NCBI GenBank assembly: GCA_965250105.1
Contig: OZ252290.1
Span: 1,736,001 to 1,800,000 of the forward strand
Length of the DNA: 64,000 nt
Direction of reading: 5' to 3'
DNA from: JBCBSK01 sp965250105
GTDB lineage: Bacteria > Pseudomonadota > Alphaproteobacteria > Rhizobiales > Tepidamorphaceae
The notes under the pieces were generated by a model. The model was not told the DNA's origin and did no database searches. It saw only the letters and a program-made list of their open reading frames with translations. Shown here in pieces: positions 43,498 to 52,180 of this stretch (its first letter is position 1; each line of letters begins with the position of its first letter). Position numbers and translations under genes: made by a program.

Positions 43498-44658
43498 CTA
43501 TCGCGACCGTGACCCGGCCGTCGACCCACTTCCCGGCTGGAAGCCCGTCCTAGGCACCCGTGCCGAGGCCGCGCCGGCTGATGCGGTGTCGGGCAGGATC
43601 AGAACAGCTTCGGGATCGATGGCCAGGCCAACCATCTCGCCGATGCGCGGACTCTGTCCGCCAGCATGATCCACCGTGATCGCACGGTCGGTCACCCCGT
43701 CTACCGTAATCCGGTAGTGGGTGCCCTGGAAGATCACGCCGCAAACCCGGCCGGCCAGCGGCGCGCCTTCCGCTTCCGTGATCTGAATGGCTTCGGGGCG
43801 GGCGTAGACCGCATGGCCAGCGGGCATCGGGCGCGGCAGGTTCAGGATGCCGCCCGCCAGCAGGAGGCAGGCAGATCTATCGGTGCCTTCAGGATGACCG
43901 TCGAAACGGTTCGCGCCGCCGACGAACTCGGCGACATAGTTGTCGGCTGGCGTTCGGTAAAGGGCTTCGGGCGTGTCGATCTGGCAGATGGTGCCTGTGC
44001 GCATCACCGCGATTCGGTCGGCGATCGCCATTGCCTCCGATTGGTCGTGGGTGACGAAGATGGCGGTTGTGTTGAACTGGCGAAGAAGAGCGGCAAGCTC
44101 ACTGCGCAGATGATCGCGCAGCGCGGCATCGAGCGCCGAAAGCGGTTCGTCGAGCAACAGGACACGCGGTCGCGGGGCCACGGCACGTGCCAGGGCGACG
44201 CGTTGGCGCTGGCCGCCCGACAATGCCGAGACCGGTCGGTCGGCAAGATCCGAGAGTTGGCATAGCGTTAGAACATCATCGACGCGGGAGGCCACCTGAT
44301 CGCGCGCAATGCGTCGCACTTTCAAGCCGTAGCCGATGTTGCCGCGCACCGTCATGTTCGGAAACAACGCATAGGACTGGAATACCATGCCGACCTCGCG
44401 CCGCTCGATCGGCACATCCGTCACATTGTCCCGGTCGAACAATACGCGGCCGCCAGTGTCAGTGGTTTCGAGGCCCGCGACGATGCGCAACAGCGTGGTC
44501 TTGCCGCACCCGGACGGGCCAAGCAGTACCATGATTTCGCCCGGCGCAATGTCGAGCGATGTCGGTATGAGCGCCCGCGTGCCGTCGGGAAATGTCTTGG
44601 CGCAGGCATCGAGATGGATATGCGTGCCGCTCCGGCCATGCGCTGTATCGTTGTTCAT
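43498..44658 (-). CDS. ABC transporter ATP-binding protein (Fe3+/polyamine type)
   Basis: 386 residues from the ATG at 44658, which overlaps the upstream permease stop (ATGA). NBD (about 10-245): Walker A LLGPSGCGKTTLLRI, Q-loop VGMVFQSYALF, signature LSGGQRQRVALARAV, Walker B RVLLLDEPLSALD, then VTHDQSEAMA. A C-terminal TOBE-like domain follows (about 280-370). It powers the importer formed with the two permeases and the solute-binding protein upstream. The length is typical for the spermidine/iron/phosphonate import class. Confidence 0.94.
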   Translation of the reverse strand: MNNDTAHGRSGTHIHLDACAKTFPDGTRALIPTSLDIAPGEIMVLLGPSGCGKTTLLRIVAGLETTDTGGRVLFDRDNVTDVPIERREVGMVFQSYALFPNMTVRGNIGYGLKVRRIARDQVASRVDDVLTLCQLSDLADRPVSALSGGQRQRVALARAVAPRPRVLLLDEPLSALDAALRDHLRSELAALLRQFNTTAIFVTHDQSEAMAIADRIAVMRTGTICQIDTPEALYRTPADNYVAEFVGGANRFDGHPEGTDRSACLLLAGGILNLPRPMPAGHAVYARPEAIQITEAEGAPLAGRVCGVIFQGTHYRITVDGVTDRAITVDHAGGQSPRIGEMVGLAIDPEAVLILPDTASAGAASARVPRTGFQPGSGSTAGSRSR

Positions 44659-45458
44659 GGTGCCCCCGTCAGACGTAGCGTCCGGGCCGATGCCCATTGC
44701 AGCGCCATCAGAAGCGGCACGATCATAACGAAGAAGATCAACGTATAGGCCGAGGCGATTTCGAGGCGCATGGAGGCATAGCTGTCGGCGAGGCCGACAG
44801 GCAGCGTCTTGAGCAGCGGCGTATGCAGCATCCAGGTCAGGTTGAACTCGCCGATCGAGAGGGTGACGACGGTAAGCGATCCGGCCAGGATGCCCGGCAT
44901 GGCGTTCGGCACGGCGATGTCGATGAACCGCTGCCAGGCGCTCGCGCCGAGCGAGGCCGCCCCCTCTTCCAGGGTCTTGAGATCGATAGCAGCGAACACC
45001 GCCAGGACCGAGCGGACCATGAAGGGCAGCGTGTAGAGCACATGGCCGACGAGAATGAACAGCCAGGATGTCCGGAAACCCTGCATCGTGCCGTAAAGCT
45101 GCAGAAGCGCTAGCGCCAAGGCGAGGCCTGGAACGGCGAGCGGCAGTGACACGAATTCCTCGATGAGACGGGCGCCGAAACCTTGCGACTTGGCCAGCGC
45201 ATAGGCCGCCGGCACGCCGATTACGAGGGTGACGCAGAGACAGGCTAGCGCGATGCCGATCGAAAGCCAGATGCTGTCGGCATAGAGGTGCCATACCTCG
45301 AACAGCCATTTCGTTGTGACACCCGAGGAGATGCCGCGGAAATAGTTCGCGGTGATGCCCGCCATGATCGACAGGATGGCCGGCACCAGCAGGAAGGCGC
45401 AGGCGGCGAGCGTCACGATGAGCTGCAGGATAATCGCGAGCGAAATCCGTTTGCGCAT
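44655..45458 (-). CDS. ABC transporter permease
   Basis: 267 residues, about six helices. Typical MetI-like permease: an N-terminal single helix, then LPLAVPGLALALALLQL, and the EAA loop LEEGAASLGASAWQRFIDIAVP (about 170-190) that contacts the ATPase. The second permease of the operon, separated from the first by 9 bases and overlapping the ATPase gene start by 4 bases. Confidence 0.92.
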   Translation of the reverse strand: MRKRISLAIILQLIVTLAACAFLLVPAILSIMAGITANYFRGISSGVTTKWLFEVWHLYADSIWLSIGIALACLCVTLVIGVPAAYALAKSQGFGARLIEEFVSLPLAVPGLALALALLQLYGTMQGFRTSWLFILVGHVLYTLPFMVRSVLAVFAAIDLKTLEEGAASLGASAWQRFIDIAVPNAMPGILAGSLTVVTLSIGEFNLTWMLHTPLLKTLPVGLADSYASMRLEIASAYTLIFFVMIVPLLMALQWASARTLRLTGAP

Positions 45459-45467
45459 GACCCGCCC

Positions 45468-46286
45468 TCAACCCGACGCCGCGACAGTGGTGCCGCTAAA
45501 CGACCGGGCGATCAGCAGCAGGATCCAGGTCACCGCACCGAGCACGACCGACAACGCACAGGCCATCGCGATGTTCGCCGACAAGGTGAACTCGGTATAG
45601 ATGACCATGGGCAGGACATCGATGTTGGTCGCCAAGGTGAACGCCGTTCCGAACGCCCCCATTGCGGTGGCGAAGGCGATCGCACCGGCCGCGATGAGCG
45701 CCGGCGCGAGCCCCGGCAGGATCACGTCGATGACGATACGCAATGGTCCGGCACCGAGCGAGCGCGCTGCGTCTTCGATATCCCGGTCGAGTTTTTCGGC
45801 GGCCGCCATCACGGTCAGAAGAACGCGTGGAATGGAGAAATAGAGATAGCCGAGAAACAGCCCCGTCATCGAATAGGCGAAGACGACGCGGGCATCGAAC
45901 AGTCCGCTCGTGATGTCGTTAACGAGACCCTGGCGCCCGCCGAGCAAGATGATCATGAAGCCGACGACGACGCCGGGAAAAGCCAGCGGAAAGGTCAATA
46001 CGGCGATCAGAAGCGTGCGGCCGGGAAAGCGGTTGCGCGCGAGGAACAGCCCCGCCGTGGTCGAGATCGCCAGTGCCGTTACGGTAACGGCAGCGGATAC
46101 GGCCACAGTATCGATCAGCGAGCGCATGTAACGCGGATTGGTCAGGATCTCGCCATAGATCGTCCAACCGGCCTCGGTCGATATCGAGGCGCCGACCAGG
46201 CGCACCAGCGGCAGGGCGAGAAAGGCCAGCGTGAAGATTGCCAGCGGCACGAGGCACAAAAGGCTGAAACGGTTGAACGGGCGCAT
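45468..46286 (-). CDS. ABC transporter permease
   Basis: 272 residues, about six helices. LTFPLAFPGVVVGFMIILLGG is a family landmark, and the EAA loop is DIEDAARSLGAGPLRIVIDV, then ILPGLAPALIAAGAIAF. The first permease of the operon, 105 bases after the substrate-binding protein. With its partner it forms the membrane channel of an importer. Confidence 0.92.
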   Translation of the reverse strand: MRPFNRFSLLCLVPLAIFTLAFLALPLVRLVGASISTEAGWTIYGEILTNPRYMRSLIDTVAVSAAVTVTALAISTTAGLFLARNRFPGRTLLIAVLTFPLAFPGVVVGFMIILLGGRQGLVNDITSGLFDARVVFAYSMTGLFLGYLYFSIPRVLLTVMAAAEKLDRDIEDAARSLGAGPLRIVIDVILPGLAPALIAAGAIAFATAMGAFGTAFTLATNIDVLPMVIYTEFTLSANIAMACALSVVLGAVTWILLLIARSFSGTTVAASG

Positions 46287-46391
46287 GGCGGCATCGCGGC
46301 TGGCTCGGTCGGCTGAGCGAAGGCTGACCGGGGCCTTTAAGGCCCCGGCCGTGTGTCGAATGGATCCGTCGCAGCGGCCCAGTGACGGTGC

Positions 46392-47390
46392 TTAGTTGAC
46401 CTCGGCGAGATAGCGTTCGCCGAAGCCGGCCTGGACCTCTTCCATCCTGGCGTAGTCGACCGGCGTCGCGCGCTCATAATCGCTGTCGGGCAGGAAGCGA
46501 GCCGCGACGTCCTCGGGCAGCGAGACCGGACGCGCCGGCTTGAGATAGGCATTCGTCCAAATGGTCTGACCTTCATCTGAGAGGATGAAGTCGAGGACCT
46601 CTTTGCCGCGCTCCGGGTTAGGGCCGTTGGCAACGAGGCTCATAACATAGGGTACGACCACTGTACCTTCGCAGGGGATAACGAATTCGAAATTGCCATC
46701 TTCGGTATATTTTGCCCGATAGGCGTTGAAATCGTAGTCAAATAGGATTGGGATCTCGCCAGAGACGACACGGGCATAAGACGTTTGCTTCGGCACGATC
46801 GGGTCGTTCTCCGCCAGCGTTTGGAAATACTCGATCGCTGGGTCGAAATTATCGAGATCACCACCCATGGCACGGTTGACGGCCACCGCGCCGGCGTAGC
46901 CGACAAAGGCGCTCGACGGATCGAGATAGCCGACCATACCTTCATATTCCGGCTTGGTCAGGTCTTCCCAGCAGGCCGGCACCGGCGCACCGTCCAAGGC
47001 GTCGACATTCACGAACAGGCCTAGCGTGCCGTAATGGATCGTGAACCAGCGGCCGTCGGGATCCTTGAGGCCGTCCGCGATATCCTCGAAGCCTTCCGGC
47101 TTGTAGGCAGTTGCCACGCCTTCATTGGCGGCCTTGATACCGAATGTCACGCCGTAATAGGCGACATCTGCCACCGGCGCCTCGCGCTCTGCCAGAAGCT
47201 GCGACAGGGTCTGGCCGGAATTCTTGTTATCATGCGGCATGGAAATGCCGAGATTGTCGTCAATCGCCTCAAGCATGGACGCCCAGTCGGCCCATTGCGG
47301 CGGACAGTTGTAGCAGATCGCATCGGCGGCTTGGACCGCAGGCACAAACCACATCGTTGCCGCCAAGACGACTCCCATTCTATATTTCAT
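46392..47390 (-). CDS. ABC transporter extracellular substrate-binding protein
   Basis: 332 residues. A signal peptide (about 1-21, ending VQAAD) is followed by a type II binding fold: DVAYYGVTFGIKAANEGVATAY, GYLDPSSAFVGYAGAVAVNRA and PYVMSLVANGPNPERGKEVLDFILSD. Resembles the iron/spermidine/aminoethylphosphonate binding group; the ligand is uncertain. The CYNCPP near the N-terminus has two cysteines that could pair. Ten bases downstream of the LacI gene, so the regulator leads the operon. Confidence 0.9.
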   Translation of the reverse strand: MKYRMGVVLAATMWFVPAVQAADAICYNCPPQWADWASMLEAIDDNLGISMPHDNKNSGQTLSQLLAEREAPVADVAYYGVTFGIKAANEGVATAYKPEGFEDIADGLKDPDGRWFTIHYGTLGLFVNVDALDGAPVPACWEDLTKPEYEGMVGYLDPSSAFVGYAGAVAVNRAMGGDLDNFDPAIEYFQTLAENDPIVPKQTSYARVVSGEIPILFDYDFNAYRAKYTEDGNFEFVIPCEGTVVVPYVMSLVANGPNPERGKEVLDFILSDEGQTIWTNAYLKPARPVSLPEDVAARFLPDSDYERATPVDYARMEEVQAGFGERYLAEVN

Positions 47391-47400
47391 CTTATCTTCC

Positions 47401-48486
47401 TCACTTCGCTTGTTTGATCACAGGTGCATTGGAGAGGAGGGGCCGACGGGCAAGTTGCCGCTTGTCCGTCGGCATTTCCATTCGGCGGGGCGCAAGGCTG
47501 CCGCCAGAACGAAACTCGAAGGGCAGGAATATCATGCCGAGATCCGGTTCGGCCTTCCTGTCGATGGCACTGATCAACCGGCTCGCGGCTTCGCGTCCCA
47601 TGTCCTCATTGGGCGTGACAACGGTGGCGAGACTTGGCTCGACAAGGTCACCGACCGCGATGCCGTCGAAGCCGACAACGCCGATATCCGCCGGCACTTC
47701 GCGGCCGAGCCGGCGCATCGCACGCATCACCGCAAGCGCCAACATGTCGTTCGAGGCAAATAGCGCGCTGATGTCCGGATACCGGGTCAGCACCTCGTCG
47801 AGCCGTTGTTCAAGTCGTTCGGGCTGGTAATCGACCTCAAGCAGGATCGGCTGTGGCAGATCCACTGCGGCGAAGGCCGCGCACAGGCCCTCATAGCGCA
47901 GCCGCGCCCGTTCCGACGTCTTGAACCGGACCGCGACGAAGGCGGTCCGCTCATGGCCAGCGGCAACCAGCCTGTCGCCGACGGACCGGGCAGCGGCGAC
48001 ATTATCGACGCCAACGCTCGGGCCGGTCTCGCGCGGCTGGTTGAACATCATGCAATAGGGCACACCGGAATCGCGCAAGGCGTCGATCGCCAGGCTGTCG
48101 TCGGGATTAGCCACCGTGATGATAGCGCCGTCGACCCGTTTGCCGATCAGCGTGCGGATGGCGCCAACCTCCACCGTCTCGTCGTAATCGGCGCAGGCCA
48201 GGAGGATCTGATAGCCCGCCTCGGCGGCGACCGTCTGCACGCCCTGCACCGCCATGGCGAAGACCGGATTAATGAAGGACGGCACCAGAACGGCGATGGT
48301 GCGCGATCGCTGGCTTTGCAGGGAACGGCCGAGTTCGTTGAACTGGAAGCCGAGATCATGGGCAGCGGCGAGCACACGCTCGCGCACCTCGGCGCTCGCT
48401 GGGCCGGACCGGTTCAAGACGCGGCTGACCGTTGCAATGCCGCATCCGGCGCGTTCGGCGACGTCCCTGATCGTGATACGTGCCAC
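47401..48486 (-). CDS. LacI family transcriptional regulator
   Basis: 361 residues. LacI helix-turn-helix (about 1-60): ITIRDVAERAGCGIATVSRV, LNRSG and the hinge ELGRSLQSQRSRTIAVLVPS. Effector domain: FAMAVQGVQTVAAEAGYQ and the C-terminal DIGVVGFDGI. It is the first gene of the operon with the ABC importer and lies 36 bases downstream of a perfect 16-base LacI-type palindrome. That suggests autoregulation and control of the transporter. The inducer is unknown, probably the imported solute. Confidence 0.94.
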   Translation of the reverse strand: MARITIRDVAERAGCGIATVSRVLNRSGPASAEVRERVLAAAHDLGFQFNELGRSLQSQRSRTIAVLVPSFINPVFAMAVQGVQTVAAEAGYQILLACADYDETVEVGAIRTLIGKRVDGAIITVANPDDSLAIDALRDSGVPYCMMFNQPRETGPSVGVDNVAAARSVGDRLVAAGHERTAFVAVRFKTSERARLRYEGLCAAFAAVDLPQPILLEVDYQPERLEQRLDEVLTRYPDISALFASNDMLALAVMRAMRRLGREVPADIGVVGFDGIAVGDLVEPSLATVVTPNEDMGREAASRLISAIDRKAEPDLGMIFLPFEFRSGGSLAPRRMEMPTDKRQLARRPLLSNAPVIKQAK

Positions 48487-48522
48487 GGAATTGCCTCATG
48501 CGCGTCGGGAAGAGTGGCTGCG

Positions 48523-48538
48523 CTGGAAACGTTTCCAG
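48523..48538. promoter_or_regulatory. LacI-type operator
   Basis: CTGGAAAC-GTTTCCAG, a perfect 16-base palindrome with the central CG typical of LacI/GalR family sites (core GAAACGTTTC). It lies 37 bases upstream of the LacI gene start on the minus strand, downstream of a VOC-family gene on the same strand. Confidence 0.8.
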
Positions 48539-48593
48539 AGATGTTGACTATGGCCGAGGCGTATGACGCGCGTGTGACGCCATGCGCCGGCGA

Positions 48594-49367
48594 TCAGACG
48601 TGCAGCGTAACGTTTTCGAGGTGGATGGCGCCCGTCGGGCCAACGCCCGAGCGGGGGGCGTAGAGATCGGTGTGGATCTCGGCGGCGTGTTCGAACCGAA
48701 GCTGGCCGCCATCGAGTGGTACCGTGATCCGGCCGATGCTGGGTCCGCTGTCGGCCCCGTCCTTGTCCTCGGTCTCGGCCTGCGGGAAGATCCGGTGAAG
48801 ACAGGCGCGTGTCTCCGTCGACAGCGGCAGACACATCCGCGCCGCGGTGACGCCGGGAATGCCGTTCTCGTCCGCATTGGGCACCATGAAGCCCTTCATC
48901 CGGTCCGTCGGATCGGGGTCGTAGTCGATGAAGCCGATCTCGACCTCGGTGCCGGGAAGCGGCGGCAAATAGAGCACGCGCCAGGGCATGGATTTCTTCA
49001 GGAGGCCAAACAGCGCGCGAAAGGTGATCCGCTCCGGCCCTTCGACGGCGAGACCCTCGGCGCGCAGGCGGGCGGCGGTCGCGTCGATGTCGTCGGTGGC
49101 GAGGAACAGGCAGTAAAGGCCGCGCTTGCCCCGGTGATGGCGCTCGACCCAGCGCTTCACCCAGCCGCCGCCATCGGGCTTCAGAATGCGCACGATCTCG
49201 AAATACTGCCGGCCGATCCAGACATTGGCGGCCTTGAAACCCTTGGTGCCCTTGCCCCAATCGGGTTCGAAAGGAATGTCGAGAGACGCCAAATCGGTCT
49301 TCAGCCGGTCCAGGAGATCGGGCCGGTCGTCGATGTGCATGACGAAATGATCGAGCGTCAGGGACAT
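48594..49367 (-). CDS. VOC (glyoxalase-like) family protein
   Basis: 257 residues from the ATG at 49367. MSLTLDHFVMHIDDRPDL is a typical VOC start, and GLYCLFLATDDIDATAARL is a second beta-alpha module, each with a His/Glu metal-ligand candidate. It resembles the Glyoxalase-like/PF13468 group of unknown function. It is on the same strand as, and upstream of, the LacI operon, separated by the LacI operator, so co-regulation is not clear. Confidence 0.82.
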   Translation of the reverse strand: MSLTLDHFVMHIDDRPDLLDRLKTDLASLDIPFEPDWGKGTKGFKAANVWIGRQYFEIVRILKPDGGGWVKRWVERHHRGKRGLYCLFLATDDIDATAARLRAEGLAVEGPERITFRALFGLLKKSMPWRVLYLPPLPGTEVEIGFIDYDPDPTDRMKGFMVPNADENGIPGVTAARMCLPLSTETRACLHRIFPQAETEDKDGADSGPSIGRITVPLDGGQLRFEHAAEIHTDLYAPRSGVGPTGAIHLENVTLHV

Positions 49368-49608
49368 GATGCGCCCTGCCCTACAGGATCGCCTGGCCCG
49401 GCGCCATCGCGCTTCGAACAATACGGATCGCCGTCGCGCATTTTCTGGTCCCGCCCAGGGCATGGAGCGCTCCGGCCCCGATGGCGGACCATTCGTGAAA
49501 CCGCCCCGACCGCTCGTGAAGCCGATGGTGCACGCGGCCTGCCGCTTGATCTAACGCCTGTCCCGGTGGCGTGGACGGTCCGCGCCAGGAACCGACAGGA
49601 GCAACCGA

Positions 49609-50835
49609 ATGAAACGTTCGACCCTTCTCTTAGGCGCGGTGTGTCTCGGTGTCGCGCTGTTCACCCTGCCGCAATTGGCGCGCGGGGAGAGCGGTGCCTT
49701 GTTTCGCGACTTGCGTCCCAATCACTGGCTGTGGAACGGCAGCGACCCGCTGACCGCGGCCGCCATTGTCAACCAGGTGCGGGCCAGCGGTAGCGGCGAC
49801 GGCTATGCCGATCTCGCCGGCACCCCTGGCGCCGCCATCTGGACCGACGGCTTCGCCGCCCTGGGCGACCGCTTCGCCAGGCTGGCGGAAGAGCAGGAGA
49901 CGCTCGGCCTCGATGGCGCCGCGGCCGATCTCTACATGAAGGCGGCGGCTGCCTTCTCGCTGGCCAAATATCCGCTGATCGAACCGACCGAGGCCCAGAT
50001 CGACGCCTTCCGCCGGAGCCTCGACGCGGTGCACCGGGGCTATGAATTGATGGGCTATCGCGTCGAGCCGGTGGCGGTGCCCTTCGCCGATGGCGTCGCC
50101 GACGGCCATCTTCTGCTGCCGCCGGGCGACAGGCCGGCCGGCGGCTGGCCGCTGGTCATCGCGTCCAACGGCATCGATGTCGGCCAGGGCGAATTCTTCT
50201 CCTTCGGGCCCGATCTGGCCAATCGCGGCATCGCGCTTCTGATGCACGACATCGCCGGCACGGGCACGAATTCGGAATTTCCGCTGACGCCCGATTTCGA
50301 CGCGATTCCGGCGCTCTTCGCCGAAACGCTCGGCGCGAGCGACCGTTTCGACGCGGACAGGATCGCGGTCATGGGGGTCAGCTTCGGCGGCAATGCGGTC
50401 GTCAAGCTCGCCCACACCCGGCCCGATCTGATCCGGGCCGCGGTCAATGTCTGCGGTCCGCTGCATGACGTGTTCCAGATCCCGCACGAACAGTTCGAGA
50501 CCGTCGGTCTCATGTATCGTCTGGCGCTGTTCGACCGCACCGATATCCCGACCGACGACCCGACGGGCCTGCTCGATCACATGCGCGGCTTTTCACTTGT
50601 TGATCAGGGCATCGTCGTGCCCGGCGGCGCCAAAACGGATGTGCCCATCCTGTCGGTGAATGCGCGCGACGACTATGTCGCGCCCGAATTCGACATGGAC
50701 CTCGCCAACAATTCCACGACGAACGGGACGCTGATCTATAGCGGCGAGAACGATCACTGCCCGCAGGACCGGTTCACCGTGATGCCCAAGATCGCCGACT
50801 GGCTGGAAGAACAGCTTGCGCTCGAGCAGAGTTGA
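49609..50835 (+). CDS. Secreted alpha/beta hydrolase (FrsA/DUF1100-like)
   Basis: 408 residues. An N-terminal signal peptide of about 25 residues (LLLGAVCLGVALFTLPQLARG) suggests export. The alpha/beta-hydrolase core carries the nucleophile elbow GVSFGG (about residues 260-265), Asp in NARDDYVAPEF, and the His in ENDHCPQDRF. PLVIASNGIDVGQGEFF and LLMHDIAGTGTNSEF fit FrsA-like esterases. The substrate is unknown. It is followed by a strong terminator. Confidence 0.85.
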   Translation: MKRSTLLLGAVCLGVALFTLPQLARGESGALFRDLRPNHWLWNGSDPLTAAAIVNQVRASGSGDGYADLAGTPGAAIWTDGFAALGDRFARLAEEQETLGLDGAAADLYMKAAAAFSLAKYPLIEPTEAQIDAFRRSLDAVHRGYELMGYRVEPVAVPFADGVADGHLLLPPGDRPAGGWPLVIASNGIDVGQGEFFSFGPDLANRGIALLMHDIAGTGTNSEFPLTPDFDAIPALFAETLGASDRFDADRIAVMGVSFGGNAVVKLAHTRPDLIRAAVNVCGPLHDVFQIPHEQFETVGLMYRLALFDRTDIPTDDPTGLLDHMRGFSLVDQGIVVPGGAKTDVPILSVNARDDYVAPEFDMDLANNSTTNGTLIYSGENDHCPQDRFTVMPKIADWLEEQLALEQS

Positions 50836-50895
50836 CGGCCTGGGCCTACTGGTTGACATCGCTGCCCGAACTGGGCGGACGGACCGACAAGCCGG

Positions 50896-50923
50896 AAAGG
50901 GGGCGGGCCCCGCCCCCTTTTTT
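50896..50923 (+). terminator. Rho-independent terminator after the hydrolase gene
   Basis: AAAGGGGGCG-GGCCC-CGCCCCCTTT followed by TTT: a very stable 10-base stem and a 6-base T run, 61 bases after the hydrolase stop. Strong intrinsic terminator. Confidence 0.85.
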
Positions 50924-50983
50924 CGCCCCTTTTGTGGTCTTATCGGCGGCCAGGGGGCTGTTTCCGGCGCGAGGATTGCCGCG

Positions 50984-51877
50984 ATGATGTCGTTTTCCAC
51001 CCTTCTCGACCGGCTCGGCAGGGAGACGTGGCGCAATCCGCTCGTCTTCATTCTCGTCTGGGTGCCGGCGCTGACCCTGTTCATCCTCAGCTTCAATCCG
51101 GCGCTGACCGCGGAACTGTCGCTGCCGGCGCGGGCCGCCTATTGGGGACTGCATGTCACCCTGCTGCTGCCCCTGCTGATGGTGCTTCAGGAAGGCTTCG
51201 CGATCTGGCTCTCCCGCTTCAATATCGGCCCCCTGGTTCTCGTCGTCATAACCGCCTTGTCGGCATCGGTCATTTTCCTGCCGATCGCCATGGTGCTCGA
51301 TCTTCTGTTTTCGCCCATTCCCGACCAGGAACCAGACAGCGCGCTCAGCGTCCTGTTCGTCGACGAAATGGCCGCCCTTGCCCCGCCGGTCCTGTGCGTC
51401 TGGATCCTGGTGAACGGCACGCGGCTCGCGCTTTTGTCGCGGCCGGTCCTGAAGGATACGGAGATGGATGCCGAGGCGGATGCGGCGGCGGCATCCGATC
51501 CCTCGGACAGCCTCAGCGACGACGAGCGGGCCTTCTGGTCCAAGGTGCCGCGCGCGCTCGGCCATGACCTCGTCTCGCTGAGCGCCGAACAGCACTATCT
51601 GCGCGTCCATACCACGCGCGGCAAGAGCCTCATCCTGTTTCCGATCAGCCGGGCGGTCGACGCGGTGGCACGCCTTGACGGGATGCGTATCCACCGCTCG
51701 CACTGGGTCGCCCTGCGCCATGTGGCCGGGCTCAGGCGCGACGGCGCGACGCTGGTCTGCGATCTCTCCGACGGGCGTAGCCTGCCGGTCAGCCGCAACA
51801 ATCAGAAGATCGTTCAGGCGCGCCTGGCCGAGCGGCAGGTGGACGATGCTGCCCGCGCCTTGGTCAATGCCGGCTGA
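50984..51877 (+). CDS. Membrane-anchored LytTR DNA-binding regulator
   Basis: 297 residues from the ATG at 50984. Four hydrophobic helices (about 21-38, 50-67, 80-106, 124-144) are followed by an acidic linker and a C-terminal LytTR domain (about 200-285). The latter has SLSAEQHYLRVHTTRGKSLI, IHRSHWVALRHV and SLPVSRNNQKIV, as in LytR/AlgR-type regulators. There is no receiver or kinase domain, so the membrane part probably senses directly. Followed by a small exported protein and a MipA-like gene on the same strand. Confidence 0.88.
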   Translation: MMSFSTLLDRLGRETWRNPLVFILVWVPALTLFILSFNPALTAELSLPARAAYWGLHVTLLLPLLMVLQEGFAIWLSRFNIGPLVLVVITALSASVIFLPIAMVLDLLFSPIPDQEPDSALSVLFVDEMAALAPPVLCVWILVNGTRLALLSRPVLKDTEMDAEADAAAASDPSDSLSDDERAFWSKVPRALGHDLVSLSAEQHYLRVHTTRGKSLILFPISRAVDAVARLDGMRIHRSHWVALRHVAGLRRDGATLVCDLSDGRSLPVSRNNQKIVQARLAERQVDDAARALVNAG

Positions 51878-51918
51878 ACCCCGCGATTTCACCGGTCAAC
51901 CCGATAATGGAGATACGC

Positions 51919-52104
51919 ATGTTCTGGAAAGTCACCGGCGCACTGGTCGCCGCCCTGTCGATCTGCTGCACCATCGCGCTCGGCCAGGCCCATCTCGCGC
52001 GTTACGAAACGCATCCGCTCGAGCGGCGCGACGGGTCGGGCGTTGGCGCGGGCGGTACGGTCGACCGCGCCGACCGGCCCGTGTCGTTCGTGAAGACGGT
52101 CTGA
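51919..52104 (+). CDS. Small exported protein of unknown function
   Basis: 61 residues from the ATG at 51919, with a GGAG ribosome-binding site at 6 bases. A hydrophobic stretch (FWKVTGALVAALSICCTIAL) at the N-terminus is a signal peptide or anchor. The remaining 35 residues are polar (ARYETHPLERRDGSG). No recognised family. It lies between the LytTR regulator and the MipA-like gene, so it probably belongs to that unit. Confidence 0.6.
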   Translation: MFWKVTGALVAALSICCTIALGQAHLARYETHPLERRDGSGVGAGGTVDRADRPVSFVKTV

Positions 52105-52180
52105 CCGTTCGTGCAAAGCCGCTCGTGCGCGACGTCGAGGCCGGCTCAAAGGGGTGAGCTTCAACAACCGGAGTTCACCC

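Noticed and set aside
43498..45471. A single 657-codon frame spanning the ATPase gene and the permease region
   Set aside because: The upstream part is an out-of-frame shadow of the permease at 44655-45458. The real ATPase begins at the ATG at 44658.
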